A DNA stretch of 64,000 nucleotides from an uncultured Flaviramulus sp. (GTDB lineage Bacteria; Bacteroidota; Bacteroidia; Flavobacteriales; Flavobacteriaceae), in contig CANMUP010000001.1 of the NCBI GenBank assembly GCA_947501105.1, forward strand, positions 806,001-870,000, given 5' to 3'. A model generated the notes under the pieces. The model was given only the letters and a program-made list of their open reading frames with translations. It was not told the origin of the DNA and made no database searches. Each line of letters starts with the position of its first letter. Positions within the stretch are counted from its first letter, which is position 1. Positions 43,418 through 51,671 of this stretch are shown here, in pieces. The translations under genes and the position numbers were made by a program.

Positions 43418-46400
43418 TTAGAATTGTAGATTAACACCTAAGTTATACACCCTTTGTTGAGGGTAAAACCAGCCTCTTGTTTGAGGGTTTTCAGGATCCA
43501 AATGCTTGATTTTTGACCAAGTAACTAAATTTCTTCCATTAAGGTAGACACGTAATTTGTTAATGCCAATTTTGTTTAAAACTTTTTCAGGCAAAGAATA
43601 CCCAATTTCTATATTTTTAAAGCGAATATAGTCTCCTGGTACTATCCAATATGACGAAGTACGTTCGTTTACTGCATTATTTATTAAAGTCAATCTAGGG
43701 TAACTAGCGTTAGTATTTATAACATTGCCATCTGTACCAATTTGAGCCCTATCTAAATGCCTGTCAAAAACTTTTCCGCCGTTAAAAAATGCCCAAGCGG
43801 CTTCATTAGCTAAATACATATCGAAGTTTGCAGCACCTTGGAAAAGTGCAGAAAAGTCAAACTGCTTATAGCTAAACCCAAGATTTAAACCAAAAGTAAC
43901 CTCTGGTATAGTATTATTCCCAATAAATGTTCTGTCGTCATTATCCACTTTACCATCACCAGTAATATCTGCATACCTAATATCACCAGGTTGTGGATTT
44001 TGAGTTTGATATACGCCATCTGGAGCACTAGCATTTAAATCGTCAATTTCCTGCTGAGTTAAAAACAAACCTTCTGCAATAAACCCGATACGATTTTGTC
44101 CTGGAATTTGTATTTGTCTGCCGGTAAGTTTCCTTAAAGGGTCAACATCTTCAGCTTCAGCGACATCTACAATTTCATTTCTTGCATATCCGAAATTAAA
44201 ATTAGTAAAGAAGTTAAAATCTTTTACGTTTCCTCTGTAGTTTAAAACTACCTCAAAACCTCTATTATCTATAATACCAATATTTTCAAAAGGCAATGAG
44301 GCTCCAAAAGTGCTAGGTACTTGTAATGCTCTTGTTGTTAAAATATCACTAGTTCTTTTGTAAAAAACATCAGTTTCAATAGTTAATGCGTTTTTCCATA
44401 AGCCTAAGTCTAAACCAAAGTTATAAGTTTTTGCCTTTTCCCAGGTTGTGGCTGGATCTGGTAAACCACTACTAGCTATAGTTTGGGCTACACTGGCATT
44501 GTCTATAAAAGGTCCGCCAAAGCCAAAAAATTCAAGATACCTAAAAGCGCCAATACCAGAATCATTTCCTAATTCTCCATACGAGGCTCTAAGTTTTAAG
44601 TTGCTTATAATACTAGATTCTTTCAAGAAATTTTCTTGTGAAGCTCTCCATGCTAAAGAGAATGATGGGAAGAACCCAAATCTTGAGTCTTTACTAAATT
44701 TATAAGAGCCATCATATCTTCCGTTAAATTCAAACAAGTATTTATCATCGTATGCATAAGTGAATCTACCTGCATAACCTAATATTCCAGTCTCAGAAGT
44801 ACCATTCGAATTACTTCTTGTCTCAGCGTCACCAGCAATAAAGAAATCAACTGCAGTACCTAATATATTACTTATACCTGCATTCAAACTATTATTTTCA
44901 GTTACTGTTCTTGAGTAAATCACTTTAGCTCCAAAATCATGCTTATCGATAGTTTTGTTATACCCTAAAATGGCTTCGGTAACTAATTTATAACCTTGGC
45001 TTTGGCTTTCTGAAAGACTTGCTGTTTCACCACGGTCGTTAGGAGTGCTTAATGCAAAGGTGCCATCGGTAGCGTTGAATGTTGTAAATGTTCGAGGAAC
45101 AGAAAATGATTTGTTTCTGAAAGTAGCTCTATCATAAGCTACTTGGGTTGTTAAATTTAACCCTTCAAGAAAAGGAAAATCAATTCTTAATGCAATTTTA
45201 GATTGGAAATCGAAATTACGAGTATCTGAATATCCAACATTAATTTCTGGTTGTAATGCAAATATTGAATAACCACCATTAGAGTATTGATTTACTTCTG
45301 TTGGAGGTGTTCTCATAATTCTAGAAAACAGAGTTCCTGCACCAATTCCTGGGCGATTTCTAGTTTCAAAATTCCCACTAAAATCGGTAGAAAGATTTAT
45401 GTTTTCATTTATTTTAATATCTAAGTTAGATCTGAAATTAAAGCGATCAAAATTGTTATTATCATATAGTGCATCTTGGTATAAGTATCCTAAAGATGTA
45501 AAATATTTGATGCTGTTATTTTCACTGCTTCCACTAGATGAGATATCAATAGATTGCATGGGTGCACTAGAATCTAATAGTTCGTTTATCCAATCTGTAT
45601 TAGGGTGTGTGTCTGGGCTAGACCCATCTCTAAATTTTTGTAAATCATCATCTGTATATGCAGGAGCAACACCATCATTGGCATTAGCTTCGTTTAATAG
45701 TGTAGCATAATCGTATGAATCTAAAAAATCTGGTAATCTAGTTGGTTGTTGTATGCCCGAGTATACATTAACGTTAAAAGTGTTTTTTCCTTTACCTCTT
45801 TTTGTGGTAATTAAAACAACTCCATTAGCAGCTCGCATACCATAAATAGCTGAGGCAGCAGCATCTTTTAATACACTAATGCTCTCAATATCGTTTGCAT
45901 TGATGTTGTTAAGAGCCCTTGGAATACCATCAACTAAAATTAATGGAGCATTCGAGCCTAATGTACTTATTCCTCGAATGTTTATGGATGAACTACCACT
46001 ACCAGGTTCGCCAGAACTTTGTATAGTTACTACACCAGCTAATCTTCCTGACAATGCACTACTAACACTTGCCGTACTGTTTTTTACAATATCGTCAGAC
46101 TTTATTGTAGCAATAGAACCCGTTAAGTTTACCTTTTTTTGAGTTCCATAACCAATGATAACAACCTCGTCTAATTCAGAAGTGTTTTCCTGCAATGTTA
46201 TGTTTAATATGTTTTGTTTGTTCACTGCTACTTCTTGTGTAGAGTATCCTACATACGAAAACACCAAAACATCATTTGAGTTTTCTACGCTAATAGAATA
46301 ATTTCCATCAAAGTCTGTTGAAGTTCCTTTAGCTGTCCCTTTTATTAATACAGTAACTCCTGGTAATGGATCTCCTTTAGGGTCAACAACTTTACCACTA

Positions 46401-46864
46401 ACACTGGTTTGGAGTACAGACTTAATATATTCTGTAACCATTTTGGGCGTTAGCGATGATGTAATTGTAGTGTTTTTTTCTCTAAGGATATTTTGAATCC
46501 TTAATTTTAATTCAGGTCTGTCTTTAGGGAACAATATTATTTGATTTCTCATAAAGCTATAATCTATGTTTGTGTTGTTAAACAATAGACTTAAAGCTTC
46601 ATCAATTTCAATATTTTCAACTGCTAAAGACTTTTTTAAATCAACATTTACAATACTGGAATTGTAGAAAAAGCTAAAATTACTTTTTTGTTCAATTTCA
46701 GTAAGAATTTTTTTGATTTTTACATTTTCTGCATTTAATGTAATGTTTTGCGAATAGGCATCACTTGCAAAAATTTTTGTAAGTGATATGCAAAGTAAAA
46801 CTAAATAAATTTTCATAATCCGAAGAATAGGGATTTTTGAAAAAAAGTGTTGCTTTTTTTTCAT
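43418..46864 (-). CDS. SusC/RagA-family TonB-dependent transporter with STN domain (second pair)
   Basis: An 1148-residue outer-membrane transporter. Its layout is a signal peptide, STN domain (about 43-112, ILTEIEQKSNFSFFYNSS), regulatory-like domain (about 155-230, GKVVDPKGDPLPGVTVLIKG), plug (INIRGISTLGSNAPLILVDG; AASAIYGMRAANGVVLITT) and a barrel ending LGVNLQF. The STN domain couples it to the FecR/sigma pair encoded just upstream. The likely true signal peptide starts at MKIYLVLLC (codon 17), so the start may be downstream of 46864. It probably imports glycans freed by the GH101 or related enzymes; this is inferred from position. Confidence 0.94.
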   Translation of the reverse strand: MKKKQHFFSKIPILRIMKIYLVLLCISLTKIFASDAYSQNITLNAENVKIKKILTEIEQKSNFSFFYNSSIVNVDLKKSLAVENIEIDEALSLLFNNTNIDYSFMRNQIILFPKDRPELKLRIQNILREKNTTITSSLTPKMVTEYIKSVLQTSVSGKVVDPKGDPLPGVTVLIKGTAKGTSTDFDGNYSISVENSNDVLVFSYVGYSTQEVAVNKQNILNITLQENTSELDEVVIIGYGTQKKVNLTGSIATIKSDDIVKNSTASVSSALSGRLAGVVTIQSSGEPGSGSSSINIRGISTLGSNAPLILVDGIPRALNNINANDIESISVLKDAAASAIYGMRAANGVVLITTKRGKGKNTFNVNVYSGIQQPTRLPDFLDSYDYATLLNEANANDGVAPAYTDDDLQKFRDGSSPDTHPNTDWINELLDSSAPMQSIDISSSGSSENNSIKYFTSLGYLYQDALYDNNNFDRFNFRSNLDIKINENINLSTDFSGNFETRNRPGIGAGTLFSRIMRTPPTEVNQYSNGGYSIFALQPEINVGYSDTRNFDFQSKIALRIDFPFLEGLNLTTQVAYDRATFRNKSFSVPRTFTTFNATDGTFALSTPNDRGETASLSESQSQGYKLVTEAILGYNKTIDKHDFGAKVIYSRTVTENNSLNAGISNILGTAVDFFIAGDAETRSNSNGTSETGILGYAGRFTYAYDDKYLFEFNGRYDGSYKFSKDSRFGFFPSFSLAWRASQENFLKESSIISNLKLRASYGELGNDSGIGAFRYLEFFGFGGPFIDNASVAQTIASSGLPDPATTWEKAKTYNFGLDLGLWKNALTIETDVFYKRTSDILTTRALQVPSTFGASLPFENIGIIDNRGFEVVLNYRGNVKDFNFFTNFNFGYARNEIVDVAEAEDVDPLRKLTGRQIQIPGQNRIGFIAEGLFLTQQEIDDLNASAPDGVYQTQNPQPGDIRYADITGDGKVDNDDRTFIGNNTIPEVTFGLNLGFSYKQFDFSALFQGAANFDMYLANEAAWAFFNGGKVFDRHLDRAQIGTDGNVINTNASYPRLTLINNAVNERTSSYWIVPGDYIRFKNIEIGYSLPEKVLNKIGINKLRVYLNGRNLVTWSKIKHLDPENPQTRGWFYPQQRVYNLGVNLQF

Positions 46865-46916
46865 ACTTTTGTTTGGTTTTAATTATTTAATACTAGATGT
46901 GCTAAATGATTAGCTT

Positions 46917-46946
46917 AAAGGGTAAGTGGTGCAACACTTACCCTTT
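46917..46946 (-). terminator. Hairpin between fecR and susC (second locus)
   Basis: AAAGGGTAAGTG (46917-46928) and CACTTACCCTTT (46935-46946) form a perfect 12-bp stem with a 6-base loop, directly after the fecR stop codon and overlapping its first base. On the minus strand only a few T follow. It may reduce read-through from the regulator pair into susC. Confidence 0.6.
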
Positions 46947-47893
46947 TATTGTTCAATGTTTAATCTTATAATATTATTTTTTTGTATTGAATAGGTAATT
47001 GGTGACGATATTTCAAATAACTCTAATATTTGATTTATATTTAAGTTATTAAATTCGCCTTTGTATTTGTAATCAAGTATTTTACTTGATGACACATCAA
47101 ATTTCAAATCATACATTCTTTCAAGGTCTTTAATAACATCGCGCATTGGAGTTTCATTATAGATTAACCTTCCTTCTTTCCATGATGTGAAATTTTCAGT
47201 TTTAACATGCTCTACTATCATTTTATCTTCGCTCTTTAAGTAGGTGGCTTTTTGTGATGGTGATAATTCTACAATAGTATTTTTACGCTCTTCAATTACT
47301 TTTACTTTTCCTGTAACTAAAGTCGTTTCCATTTTTCTATCCTCGGGATAGGATTTAACGTTGAAAGAGGTTCCTAGTACTTTTATTTTTAAACCTTCAT
47401 TAGTAGTAACTATAAAAGGTTTTTGCTCATTCTTTGTAACATCAAAAAAGGCTTCCCCTTTAATAACTACTTCTCTGGTATTGCCTGTAAAATGCTTAGG
47501 ATAAGATAAAGCACTATTTGAGTTTAAAGTTATTTTTGTGCTATCTTCAAGAATAATTACTTTTTTCTCAGCTTTTTGTGTTGTTACTAAAACTAATGAG
47601 GTATTGTTTAGGTCGCTATTTGTAAAGTCGTTTTTGTTTAATAACTGCCATGTTAATGCAGATGAAGAAAGAATTACTAATATAATAGCAGCATATTTAT
47701 AAACTCTTTTTTTAATTGTATACCTAGAAGATGATTTACTTGTTTTTCTTAAGTTTTTTGCTACCTCTTTGGCTTTAAGTATTTCGTATTGTTTCCTTTT
47801 TTTGGGATTATTAAGTAACCAATCAACAACTTCCTTTTCTTTTTCTGAAGAGAGTTGCCCTTTAATTAATTTTAATATTTCTTTATTGTTCAT
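46946..47893 (-). CDS. FecR-family anti-sigma factor (second locus)
   Basis: A 315-residue inner-membrane protein: a cytosolic N-terminal region (1-65), one membrane helix (YAAIILVILSSSALTW near 70), a periplasmic FecR domain (VIILEDSTKITLNSNSAL, VVIKGEAFFDVTK, KVLGTSFNVKSYPED) and a C-terminal STN-contact segment (RDVIKDLERMYDLKFDVSS). It controls the ECF sigma factor encoded upstream. Confidence 0.93.
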   Translation of the reverse strand: MNNKEILKLIKGQLSSEKEKEVVDWLLNNPKKRKQYEILKAKEVAKNLRKTSKSSSRYTIKKRVYKYAAIILVILSSSALTWQLLNKNDFTNSDLNNTSLVLVTTQKAEKKVIILEDSTKITLNSNSALSYPKHFTGNTREVVIKGEAFFDVTKNEQKPFIVTTNEGLKIKVLGTSFNVKSYPEDRKMETTLVTGKVKVIEERKNTIVELSPSQKATYLKSEDKMIVEHVKTENFTSWKEGRLIYNETPMRDVIKDLERMYDLKFDVSSSKILDYKYKGEFNNLNINQILELFEISSPITYSIQKNNIIRLNIEQ

Positions 47894-47962
47894 GTAGATA
47901 ACCTTACTACAATATAATACGGTAAAAAGTAAGTGTATCCCCTAGTGTGTTTTTAAAAAATA

Positions 47963-48454
47963 TTATAAAAAAGGTAAGTAATCTTTCAAAGACTTTCTTA
48001 AGTGCTTGATTGCCTTTGTTATATGATTTTCTATGGTCTTTGTAGATATGTCAAGTTCTGATGAAATTTCCTTGTGTTTTTTGCCTTCAAACCTGCTTTT
48101 AATAAAAACTAAACGACACTTTTCTGGAAGTAACTTTATATTTTCATTAATTAAATCAATAAGTTCATTCTCAATTATTGTTGAGGCTGTATTATTTGTT
48201 AAAGCGTGAAAATTTAATAAGTTTTTTTGTTGTAGTGAATTTGTTTCTAAAGCTAAGGCGTGTCTTTTACTTCTTAAAAAATCAAGGCAAGTGTTTCTTG
48301 TAATTCTAAATAAATAACCTGTAATATTTTTATTTACATCTATTTGGTCGATGTTATTCCAAATTTTTATAAAAACATCTTGTAACACTTCTTCAGCATC
48401 TTCATTGGTAGGTACATATTGTTGAACAATTTGTAGCAACAAGGAATAATGCAT
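47963..48454 (-). CDS. ECF RNA polymerase sigma factor (second locus), start uncertain
   Basis: The ATG-initiated frame gives 163 residues: region 2 (YVPTNEDAEEVLQDVFIKIW, then TGYLFRITRNTCLDFLRSK) and region 4 (LPEKCRLVFIKSRFEGKKHK, ISSELDISTKTIENHI). It lacks the first helix of region 2. The frame stays open 34 more codons to 48556 and there encodes SKKDLFDLLYNMHYSLLLQI, which fits that missing helix, but no ATG, GTG or TTG is present. The real start may be a rare ATT (for example 48532) or the start codon may be damaged or mis-sequenced. The product acts with the FecR 69 bases downstream. Confidence 0.85.
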   Translation of the reverse strand: MHYSLLLQIVQQYVPTNEDAEEVLQDVFIKIWNNIDQIDVNKNITGYLFRITRNTCLDFLRSKRHALALETNSLQQKNLLNFHALTNNTASTIIENELIDLINENIKLLPEKCRLVFIKSRFEGKKHKEISSELDISTKTIENHITKAIKHLRKSLKDYLPFL

Positions 48455-48692
48455 ATTGTATAGTAAATCAAATAAATCTTTTTTACTAGTTTTATTTAGA
48501 GGAATAGTTTTTTCTAGTAGTTTTTTGATAATGCTATTAATTAATTTTAGCGCAATTTAAAAAATATCTGAATATTTGGTAATGTTTAATGTTTTTTTTT
48601 AGAGATACTAATGCTTAGTAACGGTTTTGTTGTAATATGTTTAATACAAGTTTTTTTTGTTAGCAAACTATTCTGACTTTTTTAGATAAAAA

Positions 48693-49790
48693 CTAAACTT
48701 TAATAAAAACCTTTTTCTTATACATAATATATCCTAGAAACAAATAAAAGAGAACTACTGTTAAAGCATAAAGTAAGGAAGATAATTTGTCTGCTAAAAA
48801 AGGTTGCACAAATATGTTATTATATAACCAGGAGTGGATACTTTCTTGTTCGTTAACTTTTGTTAAGTAAAATGATTTAGAAATAAAACTAGATAAAAAA
48901 TAAATAGTAATAGCATTGGAGCCCACATACTTAAAAACGGTGCCAAATTTCCAATGTAATACATCGGTTAAATAATAGATAGTAGCTAGAATTAAAGTTG
49001 CCCATCCGCTAGTTACCAATACAAAACTACTGCTCCAAATTGCCTTATTGATTGGAAACCAAATGCTGAAAATATAACCACTAACTAATAAAGATATAGC
49101 AATTATTAGTAAATAAGTTAGCTTATTAATGTTTTCTTTTGATAAGACACAGCCTACTAAAACACCTGAAATGCTGGTTACAATAGCTGGCAACGTACTT
49201 AAAATGCCTTCAGGGTCATAATCTGCTTTCCACATGTGTTTTCCTAAAACTTTAAGGTCAATATGATTTGCCCAATTGTTAGAAGCTCTATCAAAAGTTG
49301 GTAAAGTTCCATCTGGCAAAGGAACAAAGCCTAAAAACAACCAATAACCAATTAAGATTGATAACCCTATTGCTAGTAGTGTCTTCCAATTATAGTTTAG
49401 AAATAATATTGCAGAAATTAAAAACACTATACCAATTCTTTGTAAAACACCAGGAAATCTTAAGACTTCTAAATCTTTTATAAACGGGAGATAAGGTAGA
49501 AATAAAGCTAAGAATAGCCCAAGGCCAATAAGTTTTAGACTACGAATAATAATTTTTTTATAAGTAATCCAATTCTTTGGTTTGTTTTTGTAAGCAAACG
49601 AAATTGAAATCCCCACTATAAATAAGAAAAAAGGGAATATTAAATCCGTTGGTGTTAATCCATGCCAATTAGCATGAAGCAATGGAGGATAAGCATGGGC
49701 CCAAGTGCCTGGGGTATTAACTAAAATCATTGCAACAATGGTAAATCCTCTAAGAATATCAACAGATTCAATTCGTGGCTTTAAACTCAT
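48693..49790 (-). CDS. HGSNAT/NagX-type membrane acyltransferase (DUF5009/DUF1624-like)
   Basis: A 365-residue inner-membrane protein with about ten hydrophobic helices. The start RIESVDILRGFTIVAMILVN, then HANWHGLTPTDLIFPFFLFIVG (His in the WHG motif), marks the family of human lysosomal heparan-alpha-glucosaminide N-acetyltransferase and bacterial NagX. The human enzyme moves acetyl groups across a membrane onto glucosamine. In a PUL this would suit re-acetylation of amino sugars in the periplasm; that is inference. It is monocistronic, next to the second ECF sigma gene and the LytTR/LytS pair. Confidence 0.88.
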   Translation of the reverse strand: MSLKPRIESVDILRGFTIVAMILVNTPGTWAHAYPPLLHANWHGLTPTDLIFPFFLFIVGISISFAYKNKPKNWITYKKIIIRSLKLIGLGLFLALFLPYLPFIKDLEVLRFPGVLQRIGIVFLISAILFLNYNWKTLLAIGLSILIGYWLFLGFVPLPDGTLPTFDRASNNWANHIDLKVLGKHMWKADYDPEGILSTLPAIVTSISGVLVGCVLSKENINKLTYLLIIAISLLVSGYIFSIWFPINKAIWSSSFVLVTSGWATLILATIYYLTDVLHWKFGTVFKYVGSNAITIYFLSSFISKSFYLTKVNEQESIHSWLYNNIFVQPFLADKLSSLLYALTVVLFYLFLGYIMYKKKVFIKV

Positions 49791-49840
49791 TTTATAAATT
49801 TTTTAGTGTTGATTAAAAAAGGAACGTTCTCTACTATACG

Positions 49841-50566
49841 TTAGCTATCTTTATCTTCTTTAATATTGAATATGCGTTCTTTGGTTTGCTTTAAATAGTT
49901 TCGTCCAATAGGAATTCTTCTACCAGCAATTTCTATGGAATTGCCTTCTAAAGCTACAATTTTATTTATTGAAATATTATAGGAACGATGTACGCGTATA
50001 AAGTTTGATTGTGGTAACTCTTCAGAAATTGCAGTAAGCGATTTGTGCACTACATAATCGCCTAATGTTGTGGCTATTTTAATATAGTCTTTTAAGCTTT
50101 CAATAAACAAAATATCGTTAAGATTAACCTTAATTAATTTTTTGTCGACTTTTAAAAAAATATGAGGCTCATGATTTAATTTAGAATCTCCAGAAGAACT
50201 ATTATTGGTGTGTATTTGTTGATAAACTTTATTAATTGTTTTTAAAAAACGATTAAAAGGGATAGGTTTTACTAGATAATCTAAAACATCTAGCTCAAAG
50301 CTTTTAACGGCATATTCTCTATATGCAGTTGTAATAATTACTAAAGGTTTAGGATTAAGGTTTTCTATAACTTCAAAGCCACTCATTTGTGGCATATTAA
50401 TATCAAGAAAAAGAATATCAATCTTTTCTTGTTGTAAAATAGCAAAAGCTTTTAAAGGATCATTAAAGGTCTCGAGAATTTCAATATTATCGAAGTTTTT
50501 TAAATGATCTTCTATAACACTAATAGCTAGTGGTTCATCATCAATAATAATACATTTAATCTTCAT
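49841..50566 (-). CDS. LytTR-family response regulator
   Basis: A 241-residue cytosolic regulator: a receiver domain with the phospho-acceptor Asp55 in LFLDINMPQMSG and the switch region TTAYREYAVKSFELDVLDYL, then a C-terminal LytTR DNA-binding domain (LNDILFIESLKDYIKIATTLG, FIRVHRSYNISINKI). Its start overlaps the sensor kinase stop by one base, so the two are translationally coupled. Confidence 0.93.
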   Translation of the reverse strand: MKIKCIIIDDEPLAISVIEDHLKNFDNIEILETFNDPLKAFAILQQEKIDILFLDINMPQMSGFEVIENLNPKPLVIITTAYREYAVKSFELDVLDYLVKPIPFNRFLKTINKVYQQIHTNNSSSGDSKLNHEPHIFLKVDKKLIKVNLNDILFIESLKDYIKIATTLGDYVVHKSLTAISEELPQSNFIRVHRSYNISINKIVALEGNSIEIAGRRIPIGRNYLKQTKERIFNIKEDKDS

Positions 50567-51621
50567 TAAACAGGTATTTTTAAAAATAAATTATAGATAT
50601 CTCCTTTTACTTTAGTTTCAAGAATAAAATCATTTGAAAACAGTAATTGTAACCTTCTTTTTGCATTTGCTATACCTATGCCATGATTTTCTTCTACATA
50701 GTTTTTAGGGTTAAAATTATTTGCAACATTAAATTCTAAATAATGATTGTTTAAAGTGTTGAAACTCATATTAACTTGAACTTTTTCATTTCCATTAAGC
50801 CCATGTTTAAAGCAGTTTTCTACAAACGAAAGAAATAATAATGGCGGAACTTGAAGACCATCAATCTCTCCTGTAATATCCATATCAAACTCAATACGAT
50901 CTTTAAATCGCATTCTTTCAATATCTATAAAGTTATTTATATGATTTATTTCTTGCAACAAATTTGCTTTAGAACTTACAACTTCATACAAAACATATTG
51001 CATAATATCTGATAATTTTAACACCAATCTTGGAGCATTATCTGATTTTTTTAATGTTAATGCATATAAATTATTTAAAGTATTAAAAAAGAAATGAGGT
51101 TGTATTTGTGTTCTTAAATATTTAAGTTCAGTACTCATTTGGAGTTTAGCTAAATCTTCATTTCTTCTTTTTTCAATGGTCCAATCAACCAGTAATTTTA
51201 TTGCTGTAACAAAAGTAACTGCGTAAAGCTCACCTAAAGCAACCACTATAAAGTGATTAATGTCTAAAAACTTTACAGGCCTACCAAGTTCGGGTGATAA
51301 GGTTTTAGAAACAAGAAAATAAATTAATCCAGTTCTAACTATGTAAACCAGAACCAGTATTATCATAATTGAGCCTATATATTTCCAGTATTTCTTTCTT
51401 AAAATAAACTTTGGAATTAAATAATAGACATTAAAATATACGATAATAATGTGTATTGGAAACTCAACTAAATTTGATTTTAATGAATACATGTAATCAC
51501 TAAAATAACTTCCCCACCTTACAACATTAAACGTAAAATAGCTAAGCCAAAATAAGACATGATATCTTAGCGCAATAGTTTGCCTTATTTTGTTATTAAA
51601 AATTGAGAAGGTTTTTTTCAT
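50566..51621 (-). CDS. LytS-type sensor histidine kinase
   Basis: A 351-residue kinase with four hydrophobic helices in residues 20-150, then the His_kinase domain with phospho-acceptor His176 in TQIQPHFFFNTLNNLYAL. The ATP-binding part has FVENCFKHGLN and HGIGIANAKRRLQLLF. The sensing part is only membrane helices with short loops, so the signal is likely a membrane-linked cue. It pairs with the LytTR regulator downstream; the targets are probably nearby PUL genes. Confidence 0.92.
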   Translation of the reverse strand: MKKTFSIFNNKIRQTIALRYHVLFWLSYFTFNVVRWGSYFSDYMYSLKSNLVEFPIHIIIVYFNVYYLIPKFILRKKYWKYIGSIMIILVLVYIVRTGLIYFLVSKTLSPELGRPVKFLDINHFIVVALGELYAVTFVTAIKLLVDWTIEKRRNEDLAKLQMSTELKYLRTQIQPHFFFNTLNNLYALTLKKSDNAPRLVLKLSDIMQYVLYEVVSSKANLLQEINHINNFIDIERMRFKDRIEFDMDITGEIDGLQVPPLLFLSFVENCFKHGLNGNEKVQVNMSFNTLNNHYLEFNVANNFNPKNYVEENHGIGIANAKRRLQLLFSNDFILETKVKGDIYNLFLKIPV

Positions 51622-51671
51622 TGTGGTGTAAACCTTTTATATTACAAAAGGCAATATAGTATTTTGTTAAC

